In this document: positions 32,675-41,282 of the stretch, piece by piece
Position numbering within the stretch: the stretch's first letter is position 1
Layout of the letters: every line of letters starts with the position of its first letter
Source: Clostridium sp. CAG:288
Lineage (GTDB): Bacteria; Bacillota_I; Bacilli_A; RFN20; CAG-288
Assembly: GCA_000437395.1 (NCBI GenBank)
Contig: FR898172.1
Coordinates: 1-53,984 of the forward strand
Reading direction: 5' to 3'
Length of the DNA: 53,984 nucleotides
The notes under the pieces: generated by a model
Told to the model about the DNA's origin: nothing
The model's database searches: none
Seen by the model: the letters and a program-made list of their open reading frames with translations, nothing else
Translations under genes and position numbers: made by a program

Positions 32675-33520
32675 TTATTTAACAGCGTTTGCACCTGACA
32701 CAACTTCAGTAATTTCTTGAGTAATCGAAGTTTGACGTGCTTTGTTATATTCTAGTTTTAAATCTTCAACTAATTCATCAGCGTTATCTGTTGCATTTTC
32801 CATAGCGTTTCTTCTACTTGCTTGTTCTGAAACATATGAATTAAGCATTAAAAAATAAACGACTGAGTTAATATATTGAGGAATAAGTGTACTAATAATT
32901 TTTTCTGGACTTGGTTCCATTTCAACATTAGAAGTGTTGCCTTTTCCAGGAGTAGCTTCAAATGGGAAAAGAGTTAAAACAGTCGGTTCAAATACTAATT
33001 GATTAATAAACATAGTTCCAACAAGAACAATCTTTTTATATTTTCCAGTTTTAAACCTACTAAGTAAATCTTTTCCTATCTTTCTAGCGACAGCATAATC
33101 AAATCCTGTTAAAGCGTTAATATAGCTGTCGTTAACTTTATATCCATTAAATGTCAAATATGAATATCCTTTATCACCTATAATTTCTATTTCATCCCCA
33201 TCTTGGTATAAAGGAATAAATTTTTTATAGATGTTTAAGTTATATCCCCCACATAAACCCATGCTTGAGGTAATAACTACAAATAAAGTTTTATCACCTT
33301 TAGCAAATTTATTTAAATCAAGTTCAGAGCCTGATTCTAGGGATTTCATAGCATTACCTAAAAGCGCCTGAAGTTCTTCAACATAACGTCGGTTATCACC
33401 TAGTTTGTTTTTAGCAGTCTTCAGTTTAGCAGTAGCTACCAATTTCATAGCATTAGTTATTTTCTTGGTAGTATTGATAGAATTAATACGCTTTTTTGTT
33501 GCAGCTAATGAATTTGACAT
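32675..33520 (-). CDS. atpG: F1 ATP synthase gamma subunit
   Basis: This 281-residue protein is the central rotor shaft. It begins TKKRINSINTTKKITNAMKL and ends with the conserved helix ENATDNADELVEDLKLEYNK ahead of TQEITEVVSGA. It lies between atpA and atpD as usual. Confidence 0.95.
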   Translation of the reverse strand: MSNSLAATKKRINSINTTKKITNAMKLVATAKLKTAKNKLGDNRRYVEELQALLGNAMKSLESGSELDLNKFAKGDKTLFVVITSSMGLCGGYNLNIYKKFIPLYQDGDEIEIIGDKGYSYLTFNGYKVNDSYINALTGFDYAVARKIGKDLLSRFKTGKYKKIVLVGTMFINQLVFEPTVLTLFPFEATPGKGNTSNVEMEPSPEKIISTLIPQYINSVVYFLMLNSYVSEQASRRNAMENATDNADELVEDLKLEYNKARQTSITQEITEVVSGANAVK

Positions 33521-33529
33521 ATAAATTAA

Positions 33530-35044
33530 TTACCTAATTGATAAATAAGTTTGGAGATAATCCTCCATTACTTTTTTGAATTGTTCTGTTAATTCAGGGC
33601 TAAATGATTTAGCCGTTAACAATTCATCTATTAAATTTTGATGTGAAGAAGTAAATGTGTTATAAACTTTATCTAAGAAGTCTCTAACATTTTCGATTTC
33701 AATTCTATTAAGGAATCCATACTTTACAGCAAATAGTTCAATAATCTCTCTTTCAACTGGATATGGAGAATATTGATCTTGCTTGAGAATTTCCATACAT
33801 TTTTTACCATGAGCTAAAGCTTTTCTAGTTTCAGCATCAAGGTCGGATCCAAATTGAGAGAATCCTTCGAGTTCATGATAGTTTGCTAAATCAATTTTTA
33901 AAGATCCAGCAACTTGTTTCATAGCTTTTATTTGTGCGGCTGAACCAACACGTGAAACTGATAAGCCAGAATCAATAGCCGGTCTTTGTCCAGCATTAAA
34001 CAATTCAGTTTGTAAGAAAATTTGACCATCAGTAATAGATATAACATTTGTAGGAATATAGGCTGAGATATCACCTGCTTGAGTTTCGATAATTGGTAAA
34101 GCAGTGATTGAACCACCACCATATTTTTTATCTAGCTTACAAGCTCTTTCAAGAAGTCTACTATGGAGATAGAAAATATCACCTGGGTAGGCTTCACGAC
34201 CTGGAGATCTCTTCAAAAGCAAAGCTAAAGTACGATATGCAACTGCTTGTTTAGATAAATCATCATAGACTATCAAAACATCTTTGCCTTGTTCCATCCA
34301 TTCTTCAGCCATTGTAACACCGGTAAATGGAGCGATATATTGCAAAGCAGCCATTTCACTTGCTGAAGCAGATACAACCATTGTATAGTCCATAGCGCCA
34401 TGGTTTTTAAGTTTTTCAACTAAACGAGCAACTGTTGAATTTTTTTGACCGATAGCGACATAAATACATAAGACATTTTGTCCCTTTTGATTAATAATAG
34501 TGTCGATAGCAACAGCTGTTTTACCAGTTTGTCTATCGCCAATAATTAATTCTCTTTGACCACGTCCAATAGGAATCATTGCATCAATAGCCTTGATACC
34601 AGTTTGTAAAGGAGTATCGACGCTCTTTCTTGTCATAACACCTGGAGCAATTCTTTCAACTGGTCTAGTTTTAGAATAAATTATTTCCCCACGTCCATCA
34701 ATTGGTTGACCTAATGCGCTTACAACACGTCCTATAAGATTATCCCCAACAGGAACCTCGAAAACTTTTTTAGTTCTTCTAACTTCGTCGCCTTCTTTAA
34801 TAGTGTCAACGTTGGATAATAAAACTGCACCGACACTATCTTCATTAAGGTTCATGACTAAGCCATAGACGTTACCAGGGAAGACTAAAAGTTCGCCATT
34901 TAAGGCGTTATTAAGTCCATAGATAACTACAACGCCATCACCAACAGATATAACAGTTCCAACATCATCTTCATGAACATCGCTACCATAATTTTCAATT
35001 TGGGACTTAATTAACTCTGTAATTTCATTGGTCTTAATTTTCAT
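33530..35044 (-). CDS. atpA: F1 ATP synthase alpha subunit
   Basis: This 504-residue non-catalytic nucleotide-binding subunit shows the P-loop GDRQTGKTA, VLIVYDDLSKQA (Walker B) and the SGLSVSRVGSAAQ signature. It overlaps atpH by 11 bp. Confidence 0.97.
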   Translation of the reverse strand: MKIKTNEITELIKSQIENYGSDVHEDDVGTVISVGDGVVVIYGLNNALNGELLVFPGNVYGLVMNLNEDSVGAVLLSNVDTIKEGDEVRRTKKVFEVPVGDNLIGRVVSALGQPIDGRGEIIYSKTRPVERIAPGVMTRKSVDTPLQTGIKAIDAMIPIGRGQRELIIGDRQTGKTAVAIDTIINQKGQNVLCIYVAIGQKNSTVARLVEKLKNHGAMDYTMVVSASASEMAALQYIAPFTGVTMAEEWMEQGKDVLIVYDDLSKQAVAYRTLALLLKRSPGREAYPGDIFYLHSRLLERACKLDKKYGGGSITALPIIETQAGDISAYIPTNVISITDGQIFLQTELFNAGQRPAIDSGLSVSRVGSAAQIKAMKQVAGSLKIDLANYHELEGFSQFGSDLDAETRKALAHGKKCMEILKQDQYSPYPVEREIIELFAVKYGFLNRIEIENVRDFLDKVYNTFTSSHQNLIDELLTAKSFSPELTEQFKKVMEDYLQTYLSIR

Positions 35045-35576
35045 TTAGTGTACCTCCTAGTAAATGTTTCTTTAAATCGTTAAGTTTTGTTTTTAACGAT
35101 GCATCATACACTTTATCATCTAAAGCGATTTTTATTCCACCAATTAATGATGGATCTACTTTTTGCTTTAATTTAACTCTAGCTATTAATTTTTTTGATA
35201 AAGCTAATTCAATATCTGCAACTTCTCTGTCTGAAAGTTTTGAAGCAGAAAATAAATAGCCACGTTTAACTCCAACTTTATCATATAAATAATCAAGAGT
35301 TTTTTCGTATATTTCACAAATATATCTTTCGCGTGAATTATCGATAATAACATTTGAGAATTTAATTAATGAATCATCGTTGAATTGATTTAAAATGTTC
35401 CAAAGCATCTTTTTCTTGTTAGACTTTGAAATTTTAGGCGAAGCTAAAACAGACTCAAATTCTTTCTCAGCTTTAAGTGCTGAAATAAGAGTCTCCAATT
35501 CTTCGATTGATTTTTCATAACTATCAACGCATTCGACATACGCCATAGCATATTTTTCAAAGACACTTTGTTCCAT
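35034..35576 (-). CDS. atpH: F1 ATP synthase delta subunit
   Basis: This 180-residue protein links F1 to the b stalk. The N-terminal helical domain begins FEKYAMAYVECV; the C-terminal signature is VDPSLIGGIKIALDDKVYD. The sequence is divergent, as usual for this subunit, and position confirms the call. Confidence 0.9.
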   Translation of the reverse strand: MEQSVFEKYAMAYVECVDSYEKSIEELETLISALKAEKEFESVLASPKISKSNKKKMLWNILNQFNDDSLIKFSNVIIDNSRERYICEIYEKTLDYLYDKVGVKRGYLFSASKLSDREVADIELALSKKLIARVKLKQKVDPSLIGGIKIALDDKVYDASLKTKLNDLKKHLLGGTLNEN

Positions 35577-35580
35577 AATA

Positions 35581-36138
35581 TTACTTATTCATTTCTTCTA
35601 AGAAATCGCCAATTAACTTTTCGTTATCTTTAGAATCGACTTCTCTTTCCAAGACTTTTTCAGAAGCTTTAAGTGCAACTTCAATAATCGACTTATTAAT
35701 ATCGTCTTGAGCTTGTTTTTTGCTCATTTCAATATCTTTTTCAGCATCTTTTTTTATGCGAATAGCTTCAGCTTTTGCTTTTGCAATCGTTTGCTCTTTA
35801 ATTGCTTCAGCTTCTTTACGTGCATTTTCAACTATAGCAACTGCTTCAGTCTTAGAATCTCTAATTCTACCTTCAGCTTCTGTTAAAAGTGTTTGAGCAC
35901 TAGCGTTTTTCTTATGTGCTTCAGTCACATCAGACATCATCTTTTCTTTTCTTGCATCAAGAATCTTGCGTACAGGTTTAAAGAAGAAAATAAAAAATGC
36001 TAAAACCAAAACAACCATTGCCAAAATTTGGACAACGAACGGTTCCCAACCGCTTGGAAAGATTTTCTCTAAAATACTATCTTTATCAATTGCCTTTTGA
36101 ACATTTGAAAAAACTAGTAAAAATCTACTGTTGAGCAT
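35581..36138 (-). CDS. atpF: F0 ATP synthase b subunit
   Basis: This 185-residue protein has one membrane helix (about residues 33-51, VVQILAMVVLVLAFFIFFF) and a long charged coiled coil that forms the peripheral stalk. Only one b-type gene is present, so the stalk is probably a homodimer. Confidence 0.93.
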   Translation of the reverse strand: MLNSRFLLVFSNVQKAIDKDSILEKIFPSGWEPFVVQILAMVVLVLAFFIFFFKPVRKILDARKEKMMSDVTEAHKKNASAQTLLTEAEGRIRDSKTEAVAIVENARKEAEAIKEQTIAKAKAEAIRIKKDAEKDIEMSKKQAQDDINKSIIEVALKASEKVLEREVDSKDNEKLIGDFLEEMNK

Positions 36139-36151
36139 TACAAGCCTCTTT

Positions 36152-36406
36152 CTATAAACAAACTAAGAAAACGATAAGAATAGCAATTAATAAGCCGTAA
36201 ATACCTGTTGTTTCTGTCAAAGCACAGCCAAGAATCAATGTAGATCTAATTTGGCCATATGCTTCTGGGTTACGTGAGATACCACCTAAAGCTGCAGCTG
36301 CGGCTAAGCCTTCTGAAATACCAGGACCAATACCAGTTAAAACAGCTAAGCCTGCGCCAATAGCGGCAATGCCTTTCATAATAAATTGTGCTGCTTGTGC
36401 ATCCAT
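36152..36406 (-). CDS. atpE: F0 ATP synthase c subunit with two-carboxylate (E32/E65) ion site
   Basis: This 84-residue hairpin protein forms the rotor ring. Helix 1 has GIGPGISEG with Glu32, and helix 2 has LTETTGIYG with Glu65, Thr66, Thr67 and Tyr70. In Ilyobacter-type sodium rings the corresponding residues are Gln32, Glu65, Ser66 and Tyr70. Fusobacterium nucleatum has the E32/E65 pair and a sodium-binding ring. The numbering matches exactly, so sodium coupling is likely here. The loop RNPEA is the usual contact with gamma and epsilon. Confidence 0.95.
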   Translation of the reverse strand: MDAQAAQFIMKGIAAIGAGLAVLTGIGPGISEGLAAAAALGGISRNPEAYGQIRSTLILGCALTETTGIYGLLIAILIVFLVCL

Positions 36407-36429
36407 AATATATCCTCCTTTATGGGTAA

Positions 36430-37164
36430 TTAAGCTAAATTTTTAACAGTCTGTTGTTTATAAATGTATCCTTCCGGTACTTCGTTAGATACAAATAACA
36501 TTGTCAAGAAGACAAAGACTGTCGTTTGAATAAATCCTGAAAACACGTCGAAATAAGCGTGTAATATAGGAGCAACTACAGGAGCTATAAAGAATGGTAA
36601 TTTAAATATCATATTTGATAGCCCCATCAACGCATCATATAGTAGTCCCATTAAAATCCATCCAGATAAAGCGTTACCAAATAAACGGAAAGATAAGCTT
36701 AAAAGTGGTGACCACATAGATAACATGTTAATTGGTAAGAAAAATGGTAAAGGTTCAATAAATCTTTTGAAATATTTGAACTTTGTATAAATCATAGATG
36801 TAATATGAATAGCTAGGAATGATATTAATGCTAAGATAAATGGAATTAAATAATATGTCAAAGGAGCTGGAAAGCCGAGCATTCCAATAATAAAGCACAA
36901 GAAAATATACATGCATAAAAAGCCGAAATATGGCGCAATCTTTTTAAATTGCGGTCCCATATTATTTACAACCATATTATCTATAAAATCAACATAAAAT
37001 TCAGCAAGAAACATTATGCCCTTTGGTTTCTTAAATGGATCAGTTTTACGGCTAGCGATAGCAATGACTATACATAGAATTAACATGATAGCCATAACTA
37101 CCAAGCTCATAATCATTTCGCCTGTTAATCCGTTATTTGGGATATTAATATTACCAAATGACAT
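36430..37164 (-). CDS. atpB: F0 ATP synthase a subunit
   Basis: This 244-residue membrane protein is the stator ion channel. The essential Arg lies in LLSLSFRLFGNALSGWILMG, and the late helix has YFDVFSGFIQTTVFVFLTML. It is the first gene of the operon, with a promoter directly upstream. Confidence 0.95.
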   Translation of the reverse strand: MSFGNINIPNNGLTGEMIMSLVVMAIMLILCIVIAIASRKTDPFKKPKGIMFLAEFYVDFIDNMVVNNMGPQFKKIAPYFGFLCMYIFLCFIIGMLGFPAPLTYYLIPFILALISFLAIHITSMIYTKFKYFKRFIEPLPFFLPINMLSMWSPLLSLSFRLFGNALSGWILMGLLYDALMGLSNMIFKLPFFIAPVVAPILHAYFDVFSGFIQTTVFVFLTMLFVSNEVPEGYIYKQQTVKNLA

Positions 37165-37207
37165 TTAAATTTCCTTCCATAAAACGTAAAGTCTAATTTT
37201 ATATTAA

Positions 37208-37241
37208 ACAACTATGTCTAGTTTAACATAATTCACATTAT
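37208..37241 (-). promoter_or_regulatory. Probable atp operon promoter
   Basis: On the minus strand TTAAAC, a 17-bp spacer and TATAAA precede atpB, downstream of the atpI terminator. The boxes are imperfect in AT-rich DNA. Confidence 0.4.
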
Positions 37242-37284
37242 TTAATCTAGACCATTTGTTAAATTTATGTCTTTATTTGACGTC

Positions 37285-37324
37285 AAAAAAAACTTAGGTG
37301 CAACACTATTGTTAACACCTAAGT
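37285..37324 (-). terminator. Terminator between atpI and atpB
   Basis: ACTTAGGTG (37292-37300) pairs with CACCTAAGT (37316-37324), followed by seven U on the minus strand. It separates atpI/mscS from the main atp operon. Confidence 0.85.
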
Positions 37325-37329
37325 AAAAA

Positions 37330-37737
37330 TTATTTAACTTTTCTAGCTCCTAATACATAAATACATAACTTAGGAATCAAATAAGCAACAAATACAGCAA
37401 TGACGTTAAATATATCTATTTTAAAGTACGCAAGTAATCCAGCAATAATTAGACCTATCAAATATAATAGCGATCTTATCATCATATTAGCTATTCCTTT
37501 ACGTTTTGATGTTGGTCTACCAGCATTTAAAATATAATCCATTTGCTTTTCTAACATTTTAAAATTTAAATCAGCAATGATCGATCCTAATAAAAAGCCT
37601 AATGGAATCGACATATATCCAAAGAAAAAGCAGGCGGATAAAATTATAAATACAACAAACTGAACAGCAATAACAATAATTAATGATTTATTAATATCGT
37701 CTTGCTTAGAATAAAAATCACTTATCTTCTTTAGCAT
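37330..37737 (-). CDS. atpI: AtpI-like ATP synthase assembly protein
   Basis: This 135-residue protein has four hydrophobic segments (about residues 17-38, 43-53, 79-100, 101-125) and GFLLGSIIADLNF, in the manner of ATP synthase protein I, which helps c-ring assembly. The ATG at 37737 is preferred because a longer reading overlaps mscS by over 120 bp with a Lys-rich non-homologous tail. Placement beside atpB supports the call, although a terminator divides them. Confidence 0.7.
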   Translation of the reverse strand: MLKKISDFYSKQDDINKSLIIVIAVQFVVFIILSACFFFGYMSIPLGFLLGSIIADLNFKMLEKQMDYILNAGRPTSKRKGIANMMIRSLLYLIGLIIAGLLAYFKIDIFNVIAVFVAYLIPKLCIYVLGARKVK

Positions 37738-38845
37738 TTTTCTTTTCTGATTTGTTTTTTCTTGATTTTCTAGCTTTTTCTTTTGATTTTTTAAAGGCAC
37801 TAGAGAACATATCTTTATCTTGTTCTTCTTGCTTTTGTTTTTCATTAGTCTTAGCTAAAATCAATGCTTCTTTAGTTTTATCTAATTCGTTATTTAAATC
37901 GCTATTAGTTTCTGATGTGATAGTTTTTTCGCCACTAACATTATTAACATGAACATCAACTTGTGGGAAAGCAATTTCAATATTGTATTTATTTAGATAA
38001 TTGTAAACAGCTTCATTTATTTCAAATAAAGCATCCCAATAATCATCAGTTTTTACCCAAACTCTTAAAGACAAGTTAATAGCTGAATCGCCATAAGATG
38101 AAAAACGAACAGCTGGTTCTGGATCTGTCAAAGATTTATTGCATGAATATGCTGCTAATAATAATGCTTTTCTAGCTGCTTCGACATTAGTTCCATAAGC
38201 AACACCGATATTAATTGTTACTCTTCGTGTTTCATTAGAAGAATTATTAACGATTACAGACTTAGTAATACTACTGTTTGGAACAACAATTTTCTTTCCA
38301 TCTGCCGATTGTAATACTGTGGTAAGCATATTAATTTCTTGAACTGTGCCTTCTGTACCATCAGTTTCAATATAATCTCCAGATTTAAAGAATTTATTGG
38401 CTAATAAAACTACTCCATTAGCAAAGTTAGCTAATAAGTCTTGCAAAGCTAAGCCAATAGCTAAAATAGCAGATGATAATATTGTAAAGACATTATCAAG
38501 TGGAATATTTAACACTCCTAATACTAAGAAGAATAAAAGTAAATTCAAGCCAAACTTTAAGCAAGAACTTATAAAGGCTACAACTGAAACTTCATCAATT
38601 CCATTTGAGCGTTTTTTCTTTGATCTAATTGAAGAAATGACAATTTTATTGACAAACTTTACTAAATAATGTCCTATGACAATAATAATTATTGCTGATA
38701 CTAATCTAATAGCTAAATCAACACCGTGATTTTTGAAAAAATTAACAATTGTTTCAATTAAATTGGCAAAAAAGTTTTGAACACTTTCTGGTTCATCGCC
38801 TGATGAAGGAGCATCAGTTGAACTAGTTAAAAAATAATTAAACAT
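37718..38845 (-). CDS. MscS-family mechanosensitive channel
   Basis: This 375-residue protein has membrane helices near residues 45-70, 88-110 and 115-140, the pore-lining helix (ALQDLLANFANGVVLLANKF), the beta domain ITKS/VPNSS motif after LTTVLQSADGKKIVVPNS, and a Lys-rich cytoplasmic tail after about residue 310. It releases solutes on osmotic downshock. The ATG at 38845 follows GGAGATG; an ATG ten codons upstream lacks a site. It overlaps atpI by 20 bp. Confidence 0.88.
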   Translation of the reverse strand: MFNYFLTSSTDAPSSGDEPESVQNFFANLIETIVNFFKNHGVDLAIRLVSAIIIIVIGHYLVKFVNKIVISSIRSKKKRSNGIDEVSVVAFISSCLKFGLNLLLFFLVLGVLNIPLDNVFTILSSAILAIGLALQDLLANFANGVVLLANKFFKSGDYIETDGTEGTVQEINMLTTVLQSADGKKIVVPNSSITKSVIVNNSSNETRRVTINIGVAYGTNVEAARKALLLAAYSCNKSLTDPEPAVRFSSYGDSAINLSLRVWVKTDDYWDALFEINEAVYNYLNKYNIEIAFPQVDVHVNNVSGEKTITSETNSDLNNELDKTKEALILAKTNEKQKQEEQDKDMFSSAFKKSKEKARKSRKNKSEKKNAKEDK

Positions 38846-38959
38846 AATTTCATCTCCAAAAATATAATATACCACAGTTTAAATGATACTTAAATAAAAA
38901 AAGCGCACTTGATATTTGTTATTTTGTACAAATAATTATTTATGACTAATATTGCTAAA

Positions 38960-38999
38960 TAAAAAGATACGTTGAAATATAATAAATATTAACGTATCT
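38960..38999 (-). terminator. Terminator after the sigma-factor gene
   Basis: AGATACGTT (38965-38973) pairs with AACGTATCT (38991-38999), followed by a U-rich tail on the minus strand. Confidence 0.75.
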
Positions 39000-39011
39000 A
39001 ATAATCATTTT

Positions 39012-39617
39012 TTAAATCGAATTTATAAACCTTCTTTTGACAGTTGCTAACATCGCATATATTTTTGAAGAAACTTGTTTACATTGTCGATTATATTTAG
39101 TAGCAATTTCTTTAAAAGTTTCACCACTTAGCCAACGAATAAACATTTCGCAATCTTCCATACTATATTTGCTTTTTACATAATTAATAATAATATCGGC
39201 ATCTTTAACAAGTGAAATATCACTCTCTGGTTGAATCGAAGAATTAAAAACTACATCCTGTTTCCATGGTTTAAGCAAATCGTATCTTACTATTTTAGAC
39301 TCATTTTTAAAAGTTAAAGAATTATAAACGCTCATAACATATCTCACAGCTTCAGACTTTAAAACTCGTCTCCAATAATTCATGAAAGATCCTTTTTCAT
39401 AGGCAAAAGACTTAATCGCTCTATCTGTAGCGGAATAAAAGCAATACAAAAAATCTTCTTGATCTAAATTTAAATTTTTGTATTTATTAGCACATATTTT
39501 TGCATAATCACACATTTCAGGATAAATAGTTTTATAAAGATTATCTATCTCATTTTTATCTTCTTTGCATTTATAAACCTGAACATCAATTTCATCAATT
39601 TTTTCTTTTTCTAACAT
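39012..39617 (-). CDS. SigH-like sigma-70 family factor
   Basis: This 201-residue protein has sigma region 2 (about 28-95: LYKTIYPEMCDYAKICANKY, then LDQEDFLYCFYSATDRAIKSF and GSFMNYWRRVLKSEAVRYVMS) and region 4 near the C terminus (MEDCEMFIRWLSGETFKEIA, then KQVSSKIYAMLATVKRRF). Its position beside rlmB and near cysS matches sigH in Bacillus, where the order is cysS-mrnC-rlmB-rae1-sigH. SigH controls competence and early sporulation; here the regulon is unknown. The start follows GGGGG. Promoter binding should be tested, as sequence identity to SigH looks low. Confidence 0.7.
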   Translation of the reverse strand: MLEKEKIDEIDVQVYKCKEDKNEIDNLYKTIYPEMCDYAKICANKYKNLNLDQEDFLYCFYSATDRAIKSFAYEKGSFMNYWRRVLKSEAVRYVMSVYNSLTFKNESKIVRYDLLKPWKQDVVFNSSIQPESDISLVKDADIIINYVKSKYSMEDCEMFIRWLSGETFKEIATKYNRQCKQVSSKIYAMLATVKRRFINSI

Positions 39618-39662
39618 AATCCCCCAAGCTAAAACAGCAAACTAATTATAATGGAAGTTTTT

Positions 39663-40382
39663 TTATTTTTTATTTCTAAAAGAAGCTGCCGCACTTAAAA
39701 ATATTGCACCAGCAATTGCCGCATTCAGGGATGTAACTGGACCAGAAATAGGAATTCTTGCGACAAAGTCAGATCTTTCTAATACAAGTCTAGATACTCC
39801 ACGTCCTTCTGAACCGACAACAATAGCCATTTTGCCATTATAATCTATTTGGTCATAAAGTCTATCTCCACTTCCATCAGCAGCAACAATCCAATATCCG
39901 TTTTTCTTTAATTCATTAATTGTTTGAGCAACGTTAGATACTTGAACAACATCGATATGCTCACTAGCACCTGTAGAAAGTTTAATTACAGTAGGTGTCA
40001 TACCGACTTGTCTATCTTTTCCAATAATTACACCATCGACTCCAAAGCAGCATGAAGTACGAAGCAATGAGCCAAAGTTAACAGGATCTTCAATTCCATC
40101 TAAAACCAAAAGTAATGAATCGTCAGAAACTTTAGAAAGAAGCTCTCTTAAAGAAGTGTATTCGAAAGGATCAATATAGCAAACTACACCTTGATTGTTG
40201 GCACCATTTGTTATTCTATCAAGCTCTTTTCTATTAGAAAATTGAAAAGGTATACCATTTTCTTTGCAAAGTTTTTCGACATCTTTATTCTTTAAAGTCT
40301 CAGAAATAAGAACTTTCTTAGGGCGTCTTTTCCCTTGTAAGGCGCTAATAACTGGGTTTAATCCATAAATAAAGTTTTCCAT
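39663..40382 (-). CDS. rlmB: 23S rRNA 2'-O-methyltransferase RlmB (TrmH/SpoU family)
   Basis: This 239-residue enzyme matches RlmB: an N-terminal substrate domain (FIYGLNPVISAL), motif 1 LDGIEDPVNFGSLLRTS, motif 2 IVVGSEGRGVSRLV and motif 3 IPISGPVTSLNAAIAGAIFL, which forms the SPOUT knot. It methylates G2251 in 23S rRNA. It lies 45 bp upstream of the sigma-factor gene, likely in one unit. Confidence 0.92.
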   Translation of the reverse strand: MENFIYGLNPVISALQGKRRPKKVLISETLKNKDVEKLCKENGIPFQFSNRKELDRITNGANNQGVVCYIDPFEYTSLRELLSKVSDDSLLLVLDGIEDPVNFGSLLRTSCCFGVDGVIIGKDRQVGMTPTVIKLSTGASEHIDVVQVSNVAQTINELKKNGYWIVAADGSGDRLYDQIDYNGKMAIVVGSEGRGVSRLVLERSDFVARIPISGPVTSLNAAIAGAIFLSAAASFRNKK

Positions 40383-40510
40383 AATGTTTTCCTTTCTAGT
40401 TCCGATACTACCATATAATTTTGCTAAAAAAAAGCATTTTTATCTATTCGGGAAAAGTACGGGACTATTTTAATAAAATATGATTAATAAGTCATTCAAT
40501 CGTACTTAAT

Positions 40511-40557
40511 AATTATAAAAAGGAGCCATCGATTAGACAACTCCTTATTTTTATAAT
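40511..40557. terminator. Terminator after mgtC
   Basis: An AATTATAAAAA-GGAG arm pairs with CTCC-TTA-TTTTTATAATT around a 15-nt loop. It works on either strand and closes the leftward operon at mgtC. Confidence 0.7.
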
Positions 40558-41267
40558 TAGTGATTTGTCGATAATTTAATCTCAAATGGGCTAACTTGGC
40601 TACGTAACTCATCAGAATAAGCTGTCAAAGCTGCTTGACTAGACATATCCATGGTTACAGTAATTTTCAAACAATCTTTTTGTCTATATTTTAATATTTG
40701 GCTAGAGATATCTCTAATGGTTAAGCCGTATTTATCAGCTGCAGCTAATGCTTCTTTTAAAATAGGTGTTTCACCATCAACAACTAAGATTATCTTTGGA
40801 AATCTTTTGCTTGTCTTTTTTTCAATAAATCTTAAAATAACTAGAATGACAAAAGCGGATAGAGTAGCAATTATAGCTTCTACAACAAATCCACATCCGC
40901 AAGCTAAACCAATACCTCCACAAAACCAAACAGTTGCAGCGGTAGTTAAACCTTTAATGTTAGTACCAGTTTGCATGATGGTGCCTGCACCTAAGAAACC
41001 GATGCCACTAACTACTTGAGCAGCTAAACGTGCTGGATCACGGTTGCTATAATCAGTATATCTAAATCCATAAATAGAAACAGTCATAATTATTGAAGCA
41101 CCAATTGCAACAAGAATATGAGTTCTTAAACCAGCAGCATGCCCGTGAAATTCACGTTCAAAACCAATTATTCCTGATAATATAGATGCTATAACAATAG
41201 TAATTAAAGTATATAACGCTATACCTAAATCCCCTTGTTTAGCTATATTAATTATAAATTGATCCAT
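40557..41267 (-). CDS. MgtC/SapB-family membrane protein
   Basis: This 236-residue protein has five predicted membrane helices with the family signatures IIGFEREFHGHAAGLRTHI, SGIGFLGAGTIMQ and GLTTAATVWFCGGIGLACG, then a C-terminal ACT-like domain (about 155-236). MgtC proteins affect magnesium homeostasis and inhibit ATP synthase in pathogens. Here it lies 15 bp after cysS, in the place that mrnC takes in Bacillus. Confidence 0.9.
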   Translation of the reverse strand: MDQFIINIAKQGDLGIALYTLITIVIASILSGIIGFEREFHGHAAGLRTHILVAIGASIIMTVSIYGFRYTDYSNRDPARLAAQVVSGIGFLGAGTIMQTGTNIKGLTTAATVWFCGGIGLACGCGFVVEAIIATLSAFVILVILRFIEKKTSKRFPKIILVVDGETPILKEALAAADKYGLTIRDISSQILKYRQKDCLKITVTMDMSSQAALTAYSDELRSQVSPFEIKLSTNH

Positions 41268-41282
41268 AATACCTCCGTTTGT

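Noticed and set aside
37738..37845. N-terminal extension of AtpI
   Set aside because: It reads the mscS Lys-rich tail in another frame; the shorter start fits the family.
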